Below, in pieces: positions 15,586 through 24,991 of a stretch of DNA of 64,000 bases (position 1 is its first letter; the number at the start of each line of letters is the position of its first letter). The notes beneath the pieces were generated by a model. The model was not told the DNA's origin and did not search any database. It was given only the letters and a program-made list of their open reading frames with translations. The stretch comes from Ralstonia insidiosa. GTDB taxonomy: Bacteria > Pseudomonadota > Gammaproteobacteria > Burkholderiales > Burkholderiaceae. A program made the position numbers and the translations under genes. The stretch is taken from contig NZ_VZPV01000001.1 in NCBI RefSeq assembly GCF_008801405.1, positions 2,480,001 through 2,544,000 on the forward strand, in the 5' to 3' direction.

Positions 15586-16872
15586 ATGAGTGACAACAAG
15601 CCCCAAGCCGCCCCGTCCGCTGCCCCCGCTCCCGCAGCCCCGACCGCGGCGCCCAACGGCAATGGCAACGGAAAACGCAAGCGCATGCTGACCACGCTGG
15701 CCGCCGCACTGGTGGTCGCCGGCGTCGGTTATGGCCTCTACTGGGGCCTGTATGGCCGCTGGTTCGAATCCACCGACGATGCGTACGTGCAAGGCAACGT
15801 GGTTCAGGTGACGCCGCAGGTGGCGGGCACCGTGGTGGCCATCCGCGCTGACGACACGCAGCTCGTGACCTCGGGCCAACCGCTGATCGAACTGGATCGT
15901 GCCGACGCGCGCGTCGCGCTGGAACAGTCCGAGGCCGCGCTCGCGCAGACCGTGCGTCAAGTGCGCACGTTGTACTCGAATACCAGCGCGTATTCGTCTG
16001 CACTGGCGCAGCGCCAGTCGGATCTCGCCAAGGCGAAGGACGACCTCGCACGCCGCAAGCAGATCGCTGGCACGGGTGCCGTGTCGCAGGAAGAAATTTC
16101 GCACGCGCAAACCGCTCTGCAAGCTGCCGAAGCCGCCGTTGAAACCGCCAAGGAACAACTGCAAGGCAACCGCGTGCTGACCGAGCAGACCACGCTGGAG
16201 CGTCACCCGAACGTGCTACAGGCCGCCGCCAAGGTGCGTGAAGCCTATCTGGCCTACGCACGTACGAGCCTGCCGGCAACGGTAACGGGCTATGTGGCCA
16301 AGCGCTCGGTGCAGGTTGGCCAGCGCGTTGCCCCGGGCACGCCGCTGATGGCCATCGTGCCGCTGGACCAGCTCTGGGTTGACGCCAACTTCAAGGAGGT
16401 GCAGGTGCGCCACATGCGCGTGGGCCAGCCGGTTGAGCTGGAAGCCGACGTGTATGGCAGCAGCGTGACGTACCACGGCAAGGTGGTTGGCTTCTCGGCC
16501 GGTACGGGCTCGGCGTTCTCGCTGCTGCCGGCACAGAACGCCACGGGCAACTGGATCAAGGTGGTGCAACGCCTGCCGGTGCGCGTGTCGCTCGACCCGA
16601 AGGAGCTGAAGGATCACCCGCTGCGCGTGGGCCTGTCGATGATCGCCAAGGTCGATATTCATAACGAAGGCGGTCAGAGTCTGGCCTCCACGCCGGCAGC
16701 GTCGCCGCTGGAAACCAATGTGTACGACCAAGCCGGCAAGGATGCTGACCAGGTCATCGCCAGCATCATCGCCACCAATAGCGGCCGTGGCGCGCCCAAT
16801 GCGCCTGCCCCTGTCACCGCACCGGCAGCCGCCTCCGCACCGCGCGCATCGCAACCCGCACCCAAGGTCTAA
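15586..16872 (+). CDS. emrA: EmrA-type membrane fusion protein (HlyD family)
   Basis: EmrA links the inner-membrane transporter to the outer-membrane channel across the periplasm. The 428 residues comprise a Pro/Ala-rich cytoplasmic tail, one membrane segment near residues 35-55 and the first biotinyl-lipoyl-like half FESTDDAYVQGNVVQVTPQVAGTV. A long coiled-coil hairpin (about 105-205) and the second lipoyl half plus beta-barrel (TVTGYVAKRSVQVGQRVAPGTPL) follow. The last 70 residues are low-complexity, Ala/Pro-rich. It sits between the NodT-type gene and emrB with 46- and 14-base gaps. Confidence 0.92.
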   Translation: MSDNKPQAAPSAAPAPAAPTAAPNGNGNGKRKRMLTTLAAALVVAGVGYGLYWGLYGRWFESTDDAYVQGNVVQVTPQVAGTVVAIRADDTQLVTSGQPLIELDRADARVALEQSEAALAQTVRQVRTLYSNTSAYSSALAQRQSDLAKAKDDLARRKQIAGTGAVSQEEISHAQTALQAAEAAVETAKEQLQGNRVLTEQTTLERHPNVLQAAAKVREAYLAYARTSLPATVTGYVAKRSVQVGQRVAPGTPLMAIVPLDQLWVDANFKEVQVRHMRVGQPVELEADVYGSSVTYHGKVVGFSAGTGSAFSLLPAQNATGNWIKVVQRLPVRVSLDPKELKDHPLRVGLSMIAKVDIHNEGGQSLASTPAASPLETNVYDQAGKDADQVIASIIATNSGRGAPNAPAPVTAPAAASAPRASQPAPKV

Positions 16873-16886
16873 AGAGGGCATCAAGC

Positions 16887-18443
16887 ATGGCAACTGCCGC
16901 GCCCAAGCCGCCACAACCACTGACCGGCGCCAAACTGGCGATCGGTACAGTGGCGCTGTCGCTGGCTACCTTTATGAACGTGCTGGATTCGTCCATTGCC
17001 AACGTGTCGATCCCGGCCATTTCGGGCGACCTGGGCGTGGCGCCGAACCAGGGCACGTGGGTCATTACCTCGTTTGCGGTGGCCAACGCCATCTCGGTGC
17101 CGCTCACGGGTTGGCTGACGCAACGTTTCGGACAGGTGCGCCTGTTCATCACGTCGATCATCCTGTTCGTGCTGTCGTCGTGGGCGTGCGGGCTGGCGCC
17201 CAACATGGGCATGCTGATTACCGCGCGGATCATCCAGGGCGCAGTGGCCGGCCCGATGATTCCGCTGTCGCAGGCGCTGCTGCTGTCGACGTATCCACCC
17301 GCCAAGAGCTCCATGGCGCTGGCGTTATGGGGCATGACCACGCTCGTCGCGCCAGTGATGGGGCCCATCCTTGGTGGCTGGATCTCCGACAACATGAGCT
17401 GGCCGTGGATCTTCTACATCAACATCCCGGTGGGCATCGGGGCTGCGTATGCAACCTGGGCCATCTACAAGGATCGTGAATCGCCTACACGTGCGTTGCC
17501 TATCGACAAGATCGGTCTGGCGTTGCTCGTACTCTGGGTCGGCTCGCTGCAGTTGATGCTGGACCGCGGCAAGGAACTCGACTGGTTCAACTCGACTGAG
17601 ATCGTTGTGCTGACCGTCGTCGCCATCGTGGGCTTCGCCTTCTTCCTGATCTGGGAGCTGACCGAAGACCACCCGGTGGTGGATCTGACGCTGTTCAAGG
17701 GGCGCAACTTCAGTGCCGGGGTGGTCGCCATCTCGGTGGCGTACGGGCTGTTCTTCGGCAACCTGGTGATCCTGCCGCTGTGGCTGCAAACCATCGTGGG
17801 CTACACCGCCACCGACGCGGGCCTGATCATGGCGCCAGTGGGCATCTTCGCCATCATCCTCTCGCCTGTCATCGGTAAGAACCTGCCGAAGATGGATGCG
17901 CGCTGGGTAGCGACAACGGCGTTCCTGACGTTCGCGCTGGTGTTCTGGATGCGCTCGCACTTCACCACGCAGATCGACACGAGGACACTGCTGATCCCGA
18001 CGCTTATCCAGGGCGCAGCCATGGCGATGTTCTTCATTCCGCTCACGTCGATCATCTTGTCGGGCCTGTCGCCCGAGCGGATTCCGGCGGCATCGGGCCT
18101 GTCGAACTTCGTGCGGATCATGTTCGGTGGTATCGGTGCGTCGATCTCGACCACAATCTGGGACAACCGCTCTGCGCTGCACCACGCACAACTGGTCGAG
18201 CATGCGAATGCGTACAACCCGGCCTACACGTCGTCGATCAACCAGTACACGCAGCTGGGCATGCCCAACCTGCAAGCCAACGGCGTGATCGAGCGCACGA
18301 TCACGCAGCAGGCCGCAATGCTTGGTGCCAACGATATCTTCTGGATTTCGGCGGTACTGTTCATCGGGCTGATCGGCTTTATCTGGCTGACCAAGCCGGC
18401 AAAGTCGGCCGGTGGCGCGGAGGCAGCGGCTGGCGCGCACTGA
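16887..18443 (+). CDS. emrB: EmrB-type MFS multidrug transporter (DHA2, 14 TM)
   Basis: This 518-residue drug:proton antiporter belongs to the 14-helix DHA2 family. Hydrophobic segments fill the chain. Motif D-like LDSSIANVSIPAISGDLG lies at about residues 36-53, the family motif A region GWLTQRFGQVRLF follows helix 2, and motif C-like GPILGGWISDNMSWPWIFYINIPVG (about 155-180) marks antiporters. With the EmrA- and NodT-type proteins it forms a tripartite pump for hydrophobic toxicants; actual substrates cannot be told. It is the last gene of the operon, with a terminator 24 bases later. Confidence 0.93.
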   Translation: MATAAPKPPQPLTGAKLAIGTVALSLATFMNVLDSSIANVSIPAISGDLGVAPNQGTWVITSFAVANAISVPLTGWLTQRFGQVRLFITSIILFVLSSWACGLAPNMGMLITARIIQGAVAGPMIPLSQALLLSTYPPAKSSMALALWGMTTLVAPVMGPILGGWISDNMSWPWIFYINIPVGIGAAYATWAIYKDRESPTRALPIDKIGLALLVLWVGSLQLMLDRGKELDWFNSTEIVVLTVVAIVGFAFFLIWELTEDHPVVDLTLFKGRNFSAGVVAISVAYGLFFGNLVILPLWLQTIVGYTATDAGLIMAPVGIFAIILSPVIGKNLPKMDARWVATTAFLTFALVFWMRSHFTTQIDTRTLLIPTLIQGAAMAMFFIPLTSIILSGLSPERIPAASGLSNFVRIMFGGIGASISTTIWDNRSALHHAQLVEHANAYNPAYTSSINQYTQLGMPNLQANGVIERTITQQAAMLGANDIFWISAVLFIGLIGFIWLTKPAKSAGGAEAAAGAH

Positions 18444-18461
18444 CGGAAACGTCGCTCAAAC

Positions 18462-18491
18462 AAAAAGCCACGCAGCAACGCGTGGCTTTTT
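18462..18491. terminator. Bidirectional terminator between emrB and truB
   Basis: The 7-bp stem GCCACGC/GCGTGGC (18467-18473 with 18480-18486) has a 6-base loop, five A before it and five T after it. It serves the convergent efflux and translation operons. Confidence 0.87.
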
Positions 18492-18513
18492 GTTGTCCGT
18501 CGAACAGAACAGC

Positions 18514-19458
18514 TCAGAGGTGAACGAGGCGCTCGGGCCTCAGGGCCCCTTCGCGCCAAACTGCCACGCCGAGCAACGAGGTGACGACATCACCGCGTAC
18601 ACCGTAGACACGAACCTGCTCAGCGTTCGGCAACGCCAATCGGAGCGCCAGGCGCTGTCCATGCAGGAAACGGCGGCTGTCTTCGGCATCCAGTTCCACG
18701 CGCGGCAGCGTTTGCAGCAGCGCATCAACCGGTGCGAGCAGCGCTGCACGGTGCTCCTCCGGCGCGGCTTCCACGGCCTCGAGCGTGACCGCTGCCTCCA
18801 ACTTCAAGTTGCCGACTTGCGTACGACGCAGCGCGATCAGGTGTGCACCACAGCCCAGCATCTCGCCAAGATCCTCGCCCAGCGTGCGGATGTACGTGCC
18901 CTTGCTGCATGCCACACGCAGCGTGACGGTTGGTGCCGCAGATTCCAGATCCGTCGCCAGCACATCGATGGAGCGAATCGTCACGCGTCGTGCAGCGCGC
19001 TCCACGGTTTGCCCAGCACGCGCGTACTCATACAGCGGCTTGCCGTCTTTCTTCAGGGCGGAATGCATCGGCGGCACCTGGTCGATCTCGCCGACAAAGC
19101 GCGCGACGGCAGCCTGCAATTGCTCGGGCGTGACCGATACCGGCCGCTCGCTCAGCACCTCGCCTTCAGCGTCTGCGGTACTCGTCTTGATGCCCAAACG
19201 CACAACCGTCTCGTACGTCTTGTCCGCGTCGAGCAAGTCCTGTGAGAATTTGGTCGCCTCGCCAAAGCACAGCGGCAGCAGACCGGTCGCCAGTGGATCC
19301 AGCGTGCCGGTATGGCCGGCCTTCTTTGCCCACAGCAGACGCTTGGTGCGCATCAGCGCATCGTTGCTCGACCAGCCGATCGGCTTATCCAGCAGCAGCA
19401 CGCCGTGCACATCGCGGCGCGGCGGCTTCTGAGGCTTGGGCGCGTGTTGCTCGGCCAT
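18514..19458 (-). CDS. truB: tRNA pseudouridine(55) synthase TruB
   Basis: TruB converts U55 in the T-loop of nearly all tRNAs to pseudouridine and also helps tRNA fold. The 314 residues carry the signature HGVLLLDKPIGWSSND and the catalytic Asp54 in AGHTGTLDPLATGLLPLCFGEATKF. The later motif GKPLYEYARAGQ and the RVACSKGTYIRTLGEDLG segment are also typical. The C-terminal part is PUA-like and normal in length. It starts 2 bases after the rbfA stop and ends the rimP-nusA-infB-rbfA-truB operon. Confidence 0.96.
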   Translation of the reverse strand: MAEQHAPKPQKPPRRDVHGVLLLDKPIGWSSNDALMRTKRLLWAKKAGHTGTLDPLATGLLPLCFGEATKFSQDLLDADKTYETVVRLGIKTSTADAEGEVLSERPVSVTPEQLQAAVARFVGEIDQVPPMHSALKKDGKPLYEYARAGQTVERAARRVTIRSIDVLATDLESAAPTVTLRVACSKGTYIRTLGEDLGEMLGCGAHLIALRRTQVGNLKLEAAVTLEAVEAAPEEHRAALLAPVDALLQTLPRVELDAEDSRRFLHGQRLALRLALPNAEQVRVYGVRGDVVTSLLGVAVWREGALRPERLVHL

Positions 19459-19460
19459 CG

Positions 19461-19832
19461 TCAGTCGTCTTTGGCGCGCGTGGCGTTAGCTTCGTCGATC
19501 AGGCGAGACATCTCAATCCCGCGCTCGAGCGAGCCGTCAAAGTGGAAATGCAGCGTCGGCACGGTGTGGATATGCAAGCGCTTGAACAGCAACGAGTGCA
19601 GGTAGCCTGCTTTCTCGTTCAGGATGGCAGCGGCAACTTCCGCCTCGGCACCCAGCACCGTGAAGTAGATCTTGGCGTGTGCGTAGTCCGGCGTGAGCGT
19701 CACGGATTGCAGCGTCACCAACCCCATCGCCGGGTTCTTGATCTCGCGCTGGATCAGTTCGGCCAGATCGCGCTGGATCTGGTCAGCAATGCGCAGGTTA
19801 CGGCCGGCGGCCGATCCCGATTTCTTCGGCAT
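19461..19832 (-). CDS. rbfA: Ribosome-binding factor A
   Basis: RbfA binds the immature 30S subunit near the 16S rRNA 5' end and helps late maturation, especially in the cold. The ATG at 19832 gives MPKKSGSAAGRNLRIADQI, the typical opening; the frame is open upstream but runs into the spacer. Of the 123 residues, the KH-like core shows the strand LTPDYAHAKIYFTVLG and the LHSLLFKRLHIHTVPTLHFHFDGS region with SLERGIEMSRLID at the end. It lies between infB and truB, the usual order. Confidence 0.95.
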   Translation of the reverse strand: MPKKSGSAAGRNLRIADQIQRDLAELIQREIKNPAMGLVTLQSVTLTPDYAHAKIYFTVLGAEAEVAAAILNEKAGYLHSLLFKRLHIHTVPTLHFHFDGSLERGIEMSRLIDEANATRAKDD

Positions 19833-19881
19833 AGCGTGTTCCCCATACGACGCCGCCAGCATGCGCTGGCAGCGCCAAAAA

Positions 19882-19918
19882 GACAAAACGGTGGCGCGGG
19901 ACGCGCCCGGGCCACCGT
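19882..19918 (-). terminator. Terminator-like hairpin between infB and rbfA
   Basis: On the minus strand an 8-bp outer stem (19918-19911 with 19895-19888) encloses a GC-rich inner region and is followed by TTTTGTCTTTTT. A second hairpin, GCCGGAC/GTCCGGC (19930-19936 with 19945-19951), lies just after the infB stop. Together they suggest partial termination or RNA processing inside the operon. Confidence 0.6.
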
Positions 19919-19958
19919 CGCAAAGTCGAGCCGGACACCGTAGCGTCCGGCCCACGCA

Positions 19959-22853
19959 TTACAGCGTACGTGCCACCTCGGTGATCTCGTAGATCTCGAG
20001 GTGATCGCCTTCCTTGACGTCGTTGAAGTTCTTGATCGACAGGCCGCATTCGAAGCCTTGCTTCACTTCCTTCACATCGTCCTTGAAGCGCTTGAGCGAA
20101 TCCAGCTCGCCCGAGAAGATGACCACGTTGTCGCGCAGCACACGCACCAGCGAGTTCCGTTTGACGAAGCCATCCAGCACCATACAACCAGCCACTGCAC
20201 CAACCTTCGGCACGTGGAAGACCTGGCGCACCTCGACGGTACCCGTGGTCTCTTCGCGCTTTTCCGGCGACAGCATGCCCGACATCGCCGCCTTCACCTC
20301 ATCCACTGCGTCATAGATGATGTTGTAGTAGCGGATGTCGATACCGTGGTGCTCGGCCAGCTTGCGCGCGCCGGCATCAGCCCGCGTGTTGAAGCCAATG
20401 ATGACGGCCTTCGACGCAGTTGCCAGGTTGACGTCCGACTCGGTGATACCACCCACGGCGGCGTGCACAACCTGCACACGCACTTCGTCGGTCGACAGTT
20501 TCTTCAGCGACTGCACCAGTGCTTCTTGCGAGCCCTGCACGTCGGCCTTGATGATCAGCGGCAACGACTTCACGTCGCCTTCGCTCATCTGCTCCAGCAT
20601 GTTTTCCAGCTTGGCCGCTTGCTGACGTGCCAGCTTCACATCGCGGAACTTGCCCTGGCGGAACAGTGCGATTTCGCGCGCCTTGCGCTCGTCCGGCAGT
20701 ACCAGCACTTCTTCGCCCGCACCCGGCACTTCCGAAAGACCCTGGATTTCCACCGGGATCGACGGGCCGGCTTCCTTGGCCAACTTGCCGTTTTCGTCCA
20801 GCATGGCGCGCACACGACCGTAGGCCGTGCCCGCAAGCACCACGTCGCCGCGCTTGAGCGTGCCGCTCTGCACCAGCACCGTCGCGATCGGACCCTTACC
20901 CTTGTCGAGCTGAGCTTCCACCACCAGACCCTTGGCCGGCGCGTTGATCGGCGCCTTCAGTTCCAGCACTTCAGCCTGCAGCAGCACGTTTTCCAGCAGG
21001 CTGTCGATGCCTGCGCCCGTCTTGGCGGACACTGGCACGAACGGCACATCACCGCCGTACTCTTCCGGGATCACGCTCTCAGCCACCAGTTCCTGCTTGA
21101 CGCGGTCCGGATTGGCTTCAGGCTTGTCGACCTTGGTGATCGCCACCACGATGGGCACGCCAGCCGCCTTCGCATGGGCGATGGCTTCCTTCGTCTGCGG
21201 CATGACACCATCGTCGGCAGCCACCACCAGAATCACGATGTCGGTCGCCTTGGCACCGCGTGCACGCATGGCCGTAAAGGCCTCGTGACCCGGGGTGTCC
21301 AGGAAGGTGATGACGCCGCGATCGGTTTCGACGTGGTAAGCGCCGATGTGCTGCGTAATACCGCCGGCTTCGCCCGCCGCAACCTTGGCGCGACGGATGT
21401 AGTCCAGCAGCGAAGTCTTGCCGTGGTCAACGTGACCCATGACGGTCACAACCGGCGGACGGGTTTCGGCTTCGGCGTTGGTTTGCTCCTGCACGTCCCC
21501 AACCAGCAGCGCTTCCGGATCGTCCAGCTTGGCCGCGACCGCCTGGTGGCCCATTTCTTCGACCACGATCATCGCGGTCTCTTGGTCCAGCACCTGGTTG
21601 ATCGTGACCATCTGGCCAAGCTTCATCATCTGCTTGATGACTTCAGCAGCCTTGACCGACATCTTGTGCGCCAGATCGGCCACAGAGATGGTTTCCGGGA
21701 TGTGCACTTCACGCACGACCGGCTCAGTCGGTGCCTGGAATGCATTGCGGTTGTCGTCGCCATGACGGTTGCGGCCGCCCTTGGAGCCGGAGCGCCAGCC
21801 GTCTGCACCACCGCCGGTGTCGCCGCGGGTCTTCAGACCACCACGCTTGCCACCACGGTTGTCGTCTTGCCAGCCCGACTTGCCACGGCCGCCCTTCTTA
21901 TCACCAGCCGGCGAACCCGGTGCCGGTGCAGCCGCAGGTGCCGGAACTGCCGGCTTCTTGGCTGCTGCCGGACGCGCTTCGCCAGCCGGCTTGACCGGCT
22001 TGTGCAGCGTGCCCGATTGCTCGGCCTTCTTGACCTCTTCGGCCTTGCGCTCGGCTGGCGTCTTCAGCACGCGGGCCGGGGCGCTCATCATTTCGCGGAT
22101 GGCACGCGCTTCGGCTTCAGCAGCTTCGCGGCGCTTGCGCGCGGCGTCTTCTTCGGCCTTGATCTTGTCAGCAGCCACGCGCGCTTCGTCAGCAGCCTTT
22201 TGTGCGGCTTCGCGCTCGGTGGCCAGGCGTGCAGCGTCTTCCTCGGCCTTGCGGCGCGGAACTTCATCTGCAGCTTCTGCGGCAGCGCGAGCGGCCACAG
22301 CTTCCTCTTCCGCCTTCTTGGCGGCGAGCTCTGCCTGGCGTTTCTGCTCAGCCTCAGCGGCTTCCTGGCGGGCGCGGCGCTCGGCTTCCTCGCGCTCCAT
22401 CGCTTCCTGGCGGGCCTTCAGCTCGGCTTCCTGGCGGGCCAGCAGTTCCGCCTGCTGGCGTTGCTCTTCCTCGCGGCGCGCGACTTCCTCGGCGTCGATC
22501 ACCTGCGCCGCAGGCGTAGCCTCGCCTTCCGACTTGGCTGCGTGCGCCTCGTCACGCTGGACCAGCACGCGCTTCTTCTTGACTTCCACTTGCACGGTGC
22601 GCGTTTTACCGGTGGCATCCGCTTGGCGGATCTCACTGGTTTCACGCTTGGTGATCGTGATCTTCTTGCGCGCGCCATCCTCGGCACTGCCGTGTGCTCG
22701 CTTGAGATAGTCGAGCAGACGGGTCTTGTCCGATTCGGTGATGACGTCTTCCGGCGTCGCCTTTTGCACGCCCGCGGCCTGCAACTGTTCCAGCAGCGCC
22801 GAAGCACTACGGTTCAATTCGCCAGCGAGTTGGGCAACTGTTGTGCTTGCCAT
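19959..22853 (-). CDS. infB: Translation initiation factor IF-2
   Basis: IF-2 is the GTPase that brings initiator tRNA to the 30S subunit and promotes subunit joining. The 964 residues comprise an IF2-N domain (MASTTVAQLAGELNRSASALLEQLQAAGV) and a long Ala/Glu/Arg-rich helical region (about 110-260). A Gly/Arg-rich linker (about 310-365) leads to the G domain with VMGHVDHGKTSLLDYI, DTPGHEAFTAMRARGAKATD and ITKVDKPEAN. Domains II-IV follow, ending near GDHLEIYEITEVARTL. The long N-terminal part is normal for betaproteobacteria. It follows nusA by 65 bases, and a terminator-like hairpin separates it from rbfA. Confidence 0.97.
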   Translation of the reverse strand: MASTTVAQLAGELNRSASALLEQLQAAGVQKATPEDVITESDKTRLLDYLKRAHGSAEDGARKKITITKRETSEIRQADATGKTRTVQVEVKKKRVLVQRDEAHAAKSEGEATPAAQVIDAEEVARREEEQRQQAELLARQEAELKARQEAMEREEAERRARQEAAEAEQKRQAELAAKKAEEEAVAARAAAEAADEVPRRKAEEDAARLATEREAAQKAADEARVAADKIKAEEDAARKRREAAEAEARAIREMMSAPARVLKTPAERKAEEVKKAEQSGTLHKPVKPAGEARPAAAKKPAVPAPAAAPAPGSPAGDKKGGRGKSGWQDDNRGGKRGGLKTRGDTGGGADGWRSGSKGGRNRHGDDNRNAFQAPTEPVVREVHIPETISVADLAHKMSVKAAEVIKQMMKLGQMVTINQVLDQETAMIVVEEMGHQAVAAKLDDPEALLVGDVQEQTNAEAETRPPVVTVMGHVDHGKTSLLDYIRRAKVAAGEAGGITQHIGAYHVETDRGVITFLDTPGHEAFTAMRARGAKATDIVILVVAADDGVMPQTKEAIAHAKAAGVPIVVAITKVDKPEANPDRVKQELVAESVIPEEYGGDVPFVPVSAKTGAGIDSLLENVLLQAEVLELKAPINAPAKGLVVEAQLDKGKGPIATVLVQSGTLKRGDVVLAGTAYGRVRAMLDENGKLAKEAGPSIPVEIQGLSEVPGAGEEVLVLPDERKAREIALFRQGKFRDVKLARQQAAKLENMLEQMSEGDVKSLPLIIKADVQGSQEALVQSLKKLSTDEVRVQVVHAAVGGITESDVNLATASKAVIIGFNTRADAGARKLAEHHGIDIRYYNIIYDAVDEVKAAMSGMLSPEKREETTGTVEVRQVFHVPKVGAVAGCMVLDGFVKRNSLVRVLRDNVVIFSGELDSLKRFKDDVKEVKQGFECGLSIKNFNDVKEGDHLEIYEITEVARTL

Positions 22854-22918
22854 TCAAACCCTTTCGATGCTTGGTTTTAAGTGAGATTGCGAAAAACGAT
22901 CAACGCTCGGTCGCAACG

Positions 22919-24394
22919 TCACGAAAACCAGTGTTCACGCGCCTTCATGATCAGCGCCTTGGCCTGTTCTTCGTCAACGCCGGTCATTTCGACCAATTCG
23001 TCCACGGCCAGCTCAGCCAAGTCGTCGCGCGTCTGGATGTTCCCCTCGGCCAGCTTGCCGATCAGCTCCGGGGTCAGCCCCTCGAGGTCGCGCAGGTCTT
23101 GCGACACCTTCTCGACCTTTTCTTCCTTTGCCAACTCCATCGTCAACAGCACGTCACGGGCGCGGTTACGCAGCTCGTTGACGGTGTCTTCGTCGAACGC
23201 TTCGATTTCCAGCATTTCCTGCAGCGGCACATAAGCCACTTCCTCGAGCGAGCTGAAGCCCTCTTCGATCAGGATGTCGGCAACCTCTTCGTCCACGTCC
23301 AGCTTCGCCATGAACAACTGACGAACAACGGAGCTTTCTTCAGCCTGCTTCTGCGCAGACTCAGCCGGCGTCATGATGTTGATCTGCCAGCCGGTCAGCT
23401 CCGATGCCAGACGCACGTTCTGGCCGCTACGGCCGATGGCGACGGCGAGATTCTCATCGTCGACGACCACGTCCATGCTGTGCTTTTCCTCGTCCACGAC
23501 GATGGACTGCACTTGCGCCGGCGCCAGCGCGCCGATCACGAACTGCGCCGGGTCTTCCGACCACAGCACGATGTCCACGGCCTCGCCGCCGACTTCGTTG
23601 CGCACTGCCGTCACACGCGTGCCGCGCACGCCAACGCAGGTACCAATCGGATCGATGCGCTTGTCGTGTGCAACGACTGCGATTTTCGCACGCACGCCCG
23701 GGTCACGCGCGGCCGCCTTGATCTCCAGCAGGCCCTGTTCCATTTCCGGCACTTCGTTCTCGAAGAGCTTGATCAGGAAATCGGGGCAGGTGCGCGACAG
23801 TTCAATCTGCGGGCCGCGTGCGGTACGGTCGACATTCAGGATGTACGCGCGGACACGGTCGCCCGTGCGCAGGTTTTCCTTCGGGATCATCTGGTCGCGT
23901 GCCAGCAGTGCCTCGACGCGGCCGGTTTCAACGATCAGGCCTTTCTTGTCGGCACGCTTGATCGTGCCGGTCATGACCTTTTCGCCACGATCCAGGTAGT
24001 CGTTCAGGATCTGCTCGCGCTCGGCATCGCGGATGCGCTGCAGGATCACTTGCTTTGCAGCTTGTGCCCCGATGCGGCCGAACTCAACCGACTCGATCTG
24101 CTCTTCGATGAATTGATCGACGTCGATGTCGGCGTCCTGCTCTTTGGCCTCGAACAGCAGAATCTGCTTGTCCGGCTCCTGCAGCCCGGCATCATCGGGA
24201 ACGACCAACCAGCGACGGAAGGTTTCGTGCTCGCCCGACTCACGGTCGATCGCCACGCGCACATCCACGTCTTCTTCAAAGCGCTTCTTGGTCGCCGAAG
24301 CCAATGCGGCTTCCAGCGCCCCGAACACCACATCCTTGTCGACGTTCTTTTCGCGCGCAAGCGCATCGACGAGCAACAGAACTTCGCGGCTCAT
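22919..24394 (-). CDS. nusA: Transcription termination/antitermination protein NusA
   Basis: NusA binds RNA polymerase and RNA and modulates pausing, termination and antitermination. The 491 residues show the polymerase-binding N-terminal domain, with VDALAREKNVDKDVVFGALEAALA near the start. The S1 domain (GEKVMTGTIKRADKKGLIVE), KH1 (DPIGTCVGVRGTRVTAVRNEVGGE), KH2 (AIGRSGQNVRLASELTGW) and two C-terminal acidic repeats follow, the last with DLAELAVDELVEMTG. Length is close to the 495 residues of E. coli. Its ATG overlaps the rimP stop by 4 bases (ATGA), so translation is coupled. Confidence 0.97.
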   Translation of the reverse strand: MSREVLLLVDALAREKNVDKDVVFGALEAALASATKKRFEEDVDVRVAIDRESGEHETFRRWLVVPDDAGLQEPDKQILLFEAKEQDADIDVDQFIEEQIESVEFGRIGAQAAKQVILQRIRDAEREQILNDYLDRGEKVMTGTIKRADKKGLIVETGRVEALLARDQMIPKENLRTGDRVRAYILNVDRTARGPQIELSRTCPDFLIKLFENEVPEMEQGLLEIKAAARDPGVRAKIAVVAHDKRIDPIGTCVGVRGTRVTAVRNEVGGEAVDIVLWSEDPAQFVIGALAPAQVQSIVVDEEKHSMDVVVDDENLAVAIGRSGQNVRLASELTGWQINIMTPAESAQKQAEESSVVRQLFMAKLDVDEEVADILIEEGFSSLEEVAYVPLQEMLEIEAFDEDTVNELRNRARDVLLTMELAKEEKVEKVSQDLRDLEGLTPELIGKLAEGNIQTRDDLAELAVDELVEMTGVDEEQAKALIMKAREHWFS

Positions 24395-24879
24395 TGCTTG
24401 TTCCCTTTGTTTCGATTTCCTTTGAAGTCCAGCACTGGCACCAGCCGGGCGCGGTCGAGTTCCGACAGCGTGAATTCCAGCAGCGCAGGGCCGTCCTTTC
24501 CCTCAAACTCGAGGCCGACCCGTTCCTGGCCGAGCTCCCCCGTGGGAGTCTGAATGATCCCCGTGAAATTCTTCTGGCCGCCCACCGGCAGACGCAGCGT
24601 CACCTTGGCCTCAAGGCCCGCGAAACGCGTGAAGTCGGACAGCGTGCGCAGCGGGCGATCCAACCCAGGCGACGACACTTCCAGCCGTTCGTAGTTCACG
24701 TTTTCGACTTCGAAGACACGCGTGAGCTGATGGCTCACCTTCTCGCAATCCTCAATGACGATGCCATTCTCCGCCTGATCGATATACACGCGCAGCAATC
24801 CAGCCGGCGCGCGTTCCACTTCCACCAGTTCGTAGCCCATGGCGGCGAGGGTTTTCTCAATCAGATCAGTCAGATGCAC
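24391..24879 (-). CDS. rimP: Ribosome maturation factor RimP
   Basis: RimP is needed for maturation of the 30S subunit. I place the start at GTG 24879, which gives MHLTDLIEKTLAAMGYELVEVE and has a CAGGA ribosome binding site 6 bases upstream; no ATG in this frame fits the family. The 162 residues contain the N-terminal alpha/beta domain with LRVYIDQAENGIVIEDCEKVS, the conserved junction EVSSPGLDRPLRTLSDFTRFAG and a C-terminal SH3-like domain with FTGIIQ. It is first in the operon, overlaps nusA by 4 bases, and is preceded by a hairpin leader. Confidence 0.93.
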   Translation of the reverse strand: MHLTDLIEKTLAAMGYELVEVERAPAGLLRVYIDQAENGIVIEDCEKVSHQLTRVFEVENVNYERLEVSSPGLDRPLRTLSDFTRFAGLEAKVTLRLPVGGQKNFTGIIQTPTGELGQERVGLEFEGKDGPALLEFTLSELDRARLVPVLDFKGNRNKGNKQ

Positions 24880-24922
24880 GTTTTTCCTGAAGAATTTCCC
24901 GGTACTGCCAACCTGCTGAAGC

Positions 24923-24947
24923 AAAAAAAAATGGGCGCAACGCCCAT
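24923..24947 (-). terminator. Intrinsic terminator in the rimP leader (attenuator candidate)
   Basis: On the minus strand ATGGGCG (24947-24941), loop TTG and CGCCCAT (24937-24931) are followed directly by eight T residues (24930-24923). A second copy of ATGGGCG lies just upstream (24960-24954) and could compete for the same partner. The hairpin is 44 bases before the rimP GTG. It could end transcripts from rluB or, if the promoter at 24992-25020 is real, attenuate rimP-nusA-infB. Confidence 0.8.
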
Positions 24948-24991
24948 ATCATTCGCCCATCTTCTACAGGATGACTTTTGATTAGACTCAT

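Noticed and set aside
20001..22880. 959-codon plus-strand frame opposite infB
   Set aside because: It mirrors infB codons, is rich in His, Leu and Arg, lacks any recognisable domain and ribosome binding site.
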